Of a DNA stretch of 64,000 nucleotides, positions 62,965 through 64,000 are shown one piece after another. A model generated the notes under the pieces. The model did no database searches. It was not told where the DNA came from and worked only from the letters and a program-made list of their open reading frames with translations. The stretch is from Rana temporaria (lineage: Eukaryota; Chordata; Amphibia; Anura; Ranidae). The DNA lies in NCBI RefSeq assembly GCF_905171775.1, contig NC_053491.1, positions 110,680,682-110,744,681 of the forward strand. Reading direction: 5' to 3'. The stretch's first letter is position 1. Each line of letters opens with the position of its first letter. The position numbers and the translations under genes were made by a program.

Positions 62965-64000
62965 TCAGAGCCCCATAAGGTCAGCCACCCCCTGCTCCCT
63001 CCGCAGCCGCCGGTTCTCCTCTTGGAGCTTCTCCAGCTCCATCTCCAGTTCATGGAGCCTGGGGGGGTCAGCCTGCTGTGACCTCAGGTGGTTGTTCTCC
63101 TCCTCCATGCAGCTTATGCACTCCTCCAGCTCCATGTATTCACGGATCAGCTCCTGCTTGCTCATGTCCTGCAGGCTTTCCACGTGGTCCTTCATCATCA
63201 GGAACTGGGTGGTGGTGTAAGGGGCCACCGGTGGGCCCTTGACGAACATCTCGGCCCGCATCTGGGGCGCCCGCTGCGATTCCATCTCCTCCAGTCGCTT
63301 TTTCTCCTCCCAGGTCCGCTGGTTATATGACTTCCAGGACCTCTTCTTCTTGGAGGGTAGCTGGCGGTGCCTCTTTCTGCCCAGCTCCCTCCAGGGCCCC
63401 TCCGGCTCATGGCTGTCGCCCATGACCAGCTGACAATGGTGTTCCCTGTTGTCCGTAATAACAGATTGTACCATGAGGGCTTCGTAAGGGGTGCCCAATG
63501 GTTCTTCCTGACCCAGCTCCTGGGGATCCCAAGCCGAGTCTACACAATGGGCTGCTGCTGGTGGGCGGTACCCAGGTTGAGACCAATTTGACCTGGTGTT
63601 GTCATTCATGGGGCAATTCTGCTTGAAGTGACCCAACTGTTTGCACCGGAAGCAGCGTTGTTCGTTGTCCTCCTGGCGTGGGTAGCGAGGGCTAGATGTC
63701 ATCGGTCTGTTAGGCGGTTGGTATCTAGCGGCTGGTGGGTGTGAGGGCGCCGTTGGTCGTGGAGGTTGTACCCGTGGTGTGACCTGGTTTGTCTTGCGAG
63801 TATCCGCATATTCATCCGCCAACTTCGCGGCCTCTGGTAGAGTCATGGGCCTGCGATCTCTCACCCAATCTTTAACATCTGTCTGGATGTGATTGTAAAA
63901 TTGCTCCAGGAGCATTAGTTGCAAAATGTCCTCTGCGGTGGTGGCCTGGCTGCTGTTAACCCAGTTAGAGGCCGACAGGGACAACTGGCATGCCCATTCC
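62965..64000 (-). CDS. Gag-like protein with SCAN-like region, CCHC knuckle and coiled coil, partial
   Basis: The frame is open from the window edge to TGA at 62965, about 344 codons with no break. Visible parts counted from 63984: an alpha-helical SCAN/capsid-C-like stretch (residues 19-62, with LMLLEQFYNHI and LPEAAKLADEY), a Pro-rich linker, a zinc knuckle CFRCKQLGHFKQNC (C-x2-C-x4-H-x4-C, residues 111-124), a basic Lys/Arg region (about 200-230) and a C-terminal coiled coil (about 255-335, rich in Leu and Glu). It would bind element RNA and assemble particles. The long C-terminal extension is unusual for gag. It is not a host gene by position (between LTRs), though its intact frame is notable. 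The N-terminus is outside the window. Confidence 0.85.
   Translation of the reverse strand, partial: EWACQLSLSASNWVNSSQATTAEDILQLMLLEQFYNHIQTDVKDWVRDRRPMTLPEAAKLADEYADTRKTNQVTPRVQPPRPTAPSHPPAARYQPPNRPMTSSPRYPRQEDNEQRCFRCKQLGHFKQNCPMNDNTRSNWSQPGYRPPAAAHCVDSAWDPQELGQEEPLGTPYEALMVQSVITDNREHHCQLVMGDSHEPEGPWRELGRKRHRQLPSKKKRSWKSYNQRTWEEKKRLEEMESQRAPQMRAEMFVKGPPVAPYTTTQFLMMKDHVESLQDMSKQELIREYMELEECISCMEEENNHLRSQQADPPRLHELEMELEKLQEENRRLRREQGVADLMGL

Larger units (their letters stand above)
62052..64000 (-). mobile_element. LTR retroelement, gag-only 3' portion (Ty3/gypsy-like)
   Basis: On the minus strand, from the window edge inward: gag frame, a 385-bp untranslated stretch, a polypurine tract and a 3' LTR. 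No protease, reverse transcriptase or integrase sequence lies between gag and the LTR, where pol should be. The other LTR is outside the window. It interrupts the MITE at 61911. Confidence 0.85.

Noticed and set aside
1..64000. tRNA, rRNA or snRNA genes
   Set aside because: No cloverleaf with A/B boxes or conserved snRNA segment was recognised by eye; a dedicated scan was not possible.

Overview
This is a vertebrate intronic landscape, most likely from an anuran amphibian and probably a true frog (Ranidae). One multi-exon plus-strand gene is spread thinly through very dense DNA-transposon debris. The frog assignment is an inference from the kielin-like gene and the repeat types: many foldback MITEs with TTAA, TA or 3-bp duplications, Tc1 elements, a Tx1/L1-like LINE and hammerhead-like motifs. 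No species-diagnostic marker was read.

Gene. Ten consecutive exons (5556-61636, plus strand) join in frame with GT-AG junctions and no internal stop. They encode a thrombospondin-N/laminin-G-like domain, an acidic proline-rich linker with a short coiled coil, and then a series of von Willebrand factor C (chordin-type CR) repeats. This order matches kielin / kielin-chordin-like protein (KCP), a secreted regulator of BMP/TGF-beta signalling. The signal-peptide exon lies upstream of exon A, and the remaining VWC repeats and any VWD domain lie beyond 64000, so both ends are missing.

Layout. 1-5555: upstream intron with (TA)n tracts and foldback elements. 5556-6591: TSPN exons. 6592-30499: a 24-kb intron holding a 1.6-kb palindromic insertion, two Tc1 elements and a 3.2-kb minisatellite grown inside a foldback transposon. 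30500-30717: coiled-coil exon. 30718-42312: an intron with a three-level nest (TTAA MITE inside an L1 inside an older MITE). 42313-45067: first VWC exons. 45068-54676: an intron with a second palindromic insertion whose centre carries a degenerate hammerhead-ribozyme-like motif, plus a tandem segmental duplication. 54677-61636: six more exons (five VWC repeats begin in the window). 61637-64000: a minus-strand LTR retroelement that keeps gag but no pol before its 3' LTR.

The most interesting material is in the repeats: two near-identical palindromes with 16-17 bp target duplications that appear to belong to one family, the hammerhead-like motifs, the minisatellite-in-transposon, the gag-only retroelement, and several nested insertions that can be dated relative to each other.
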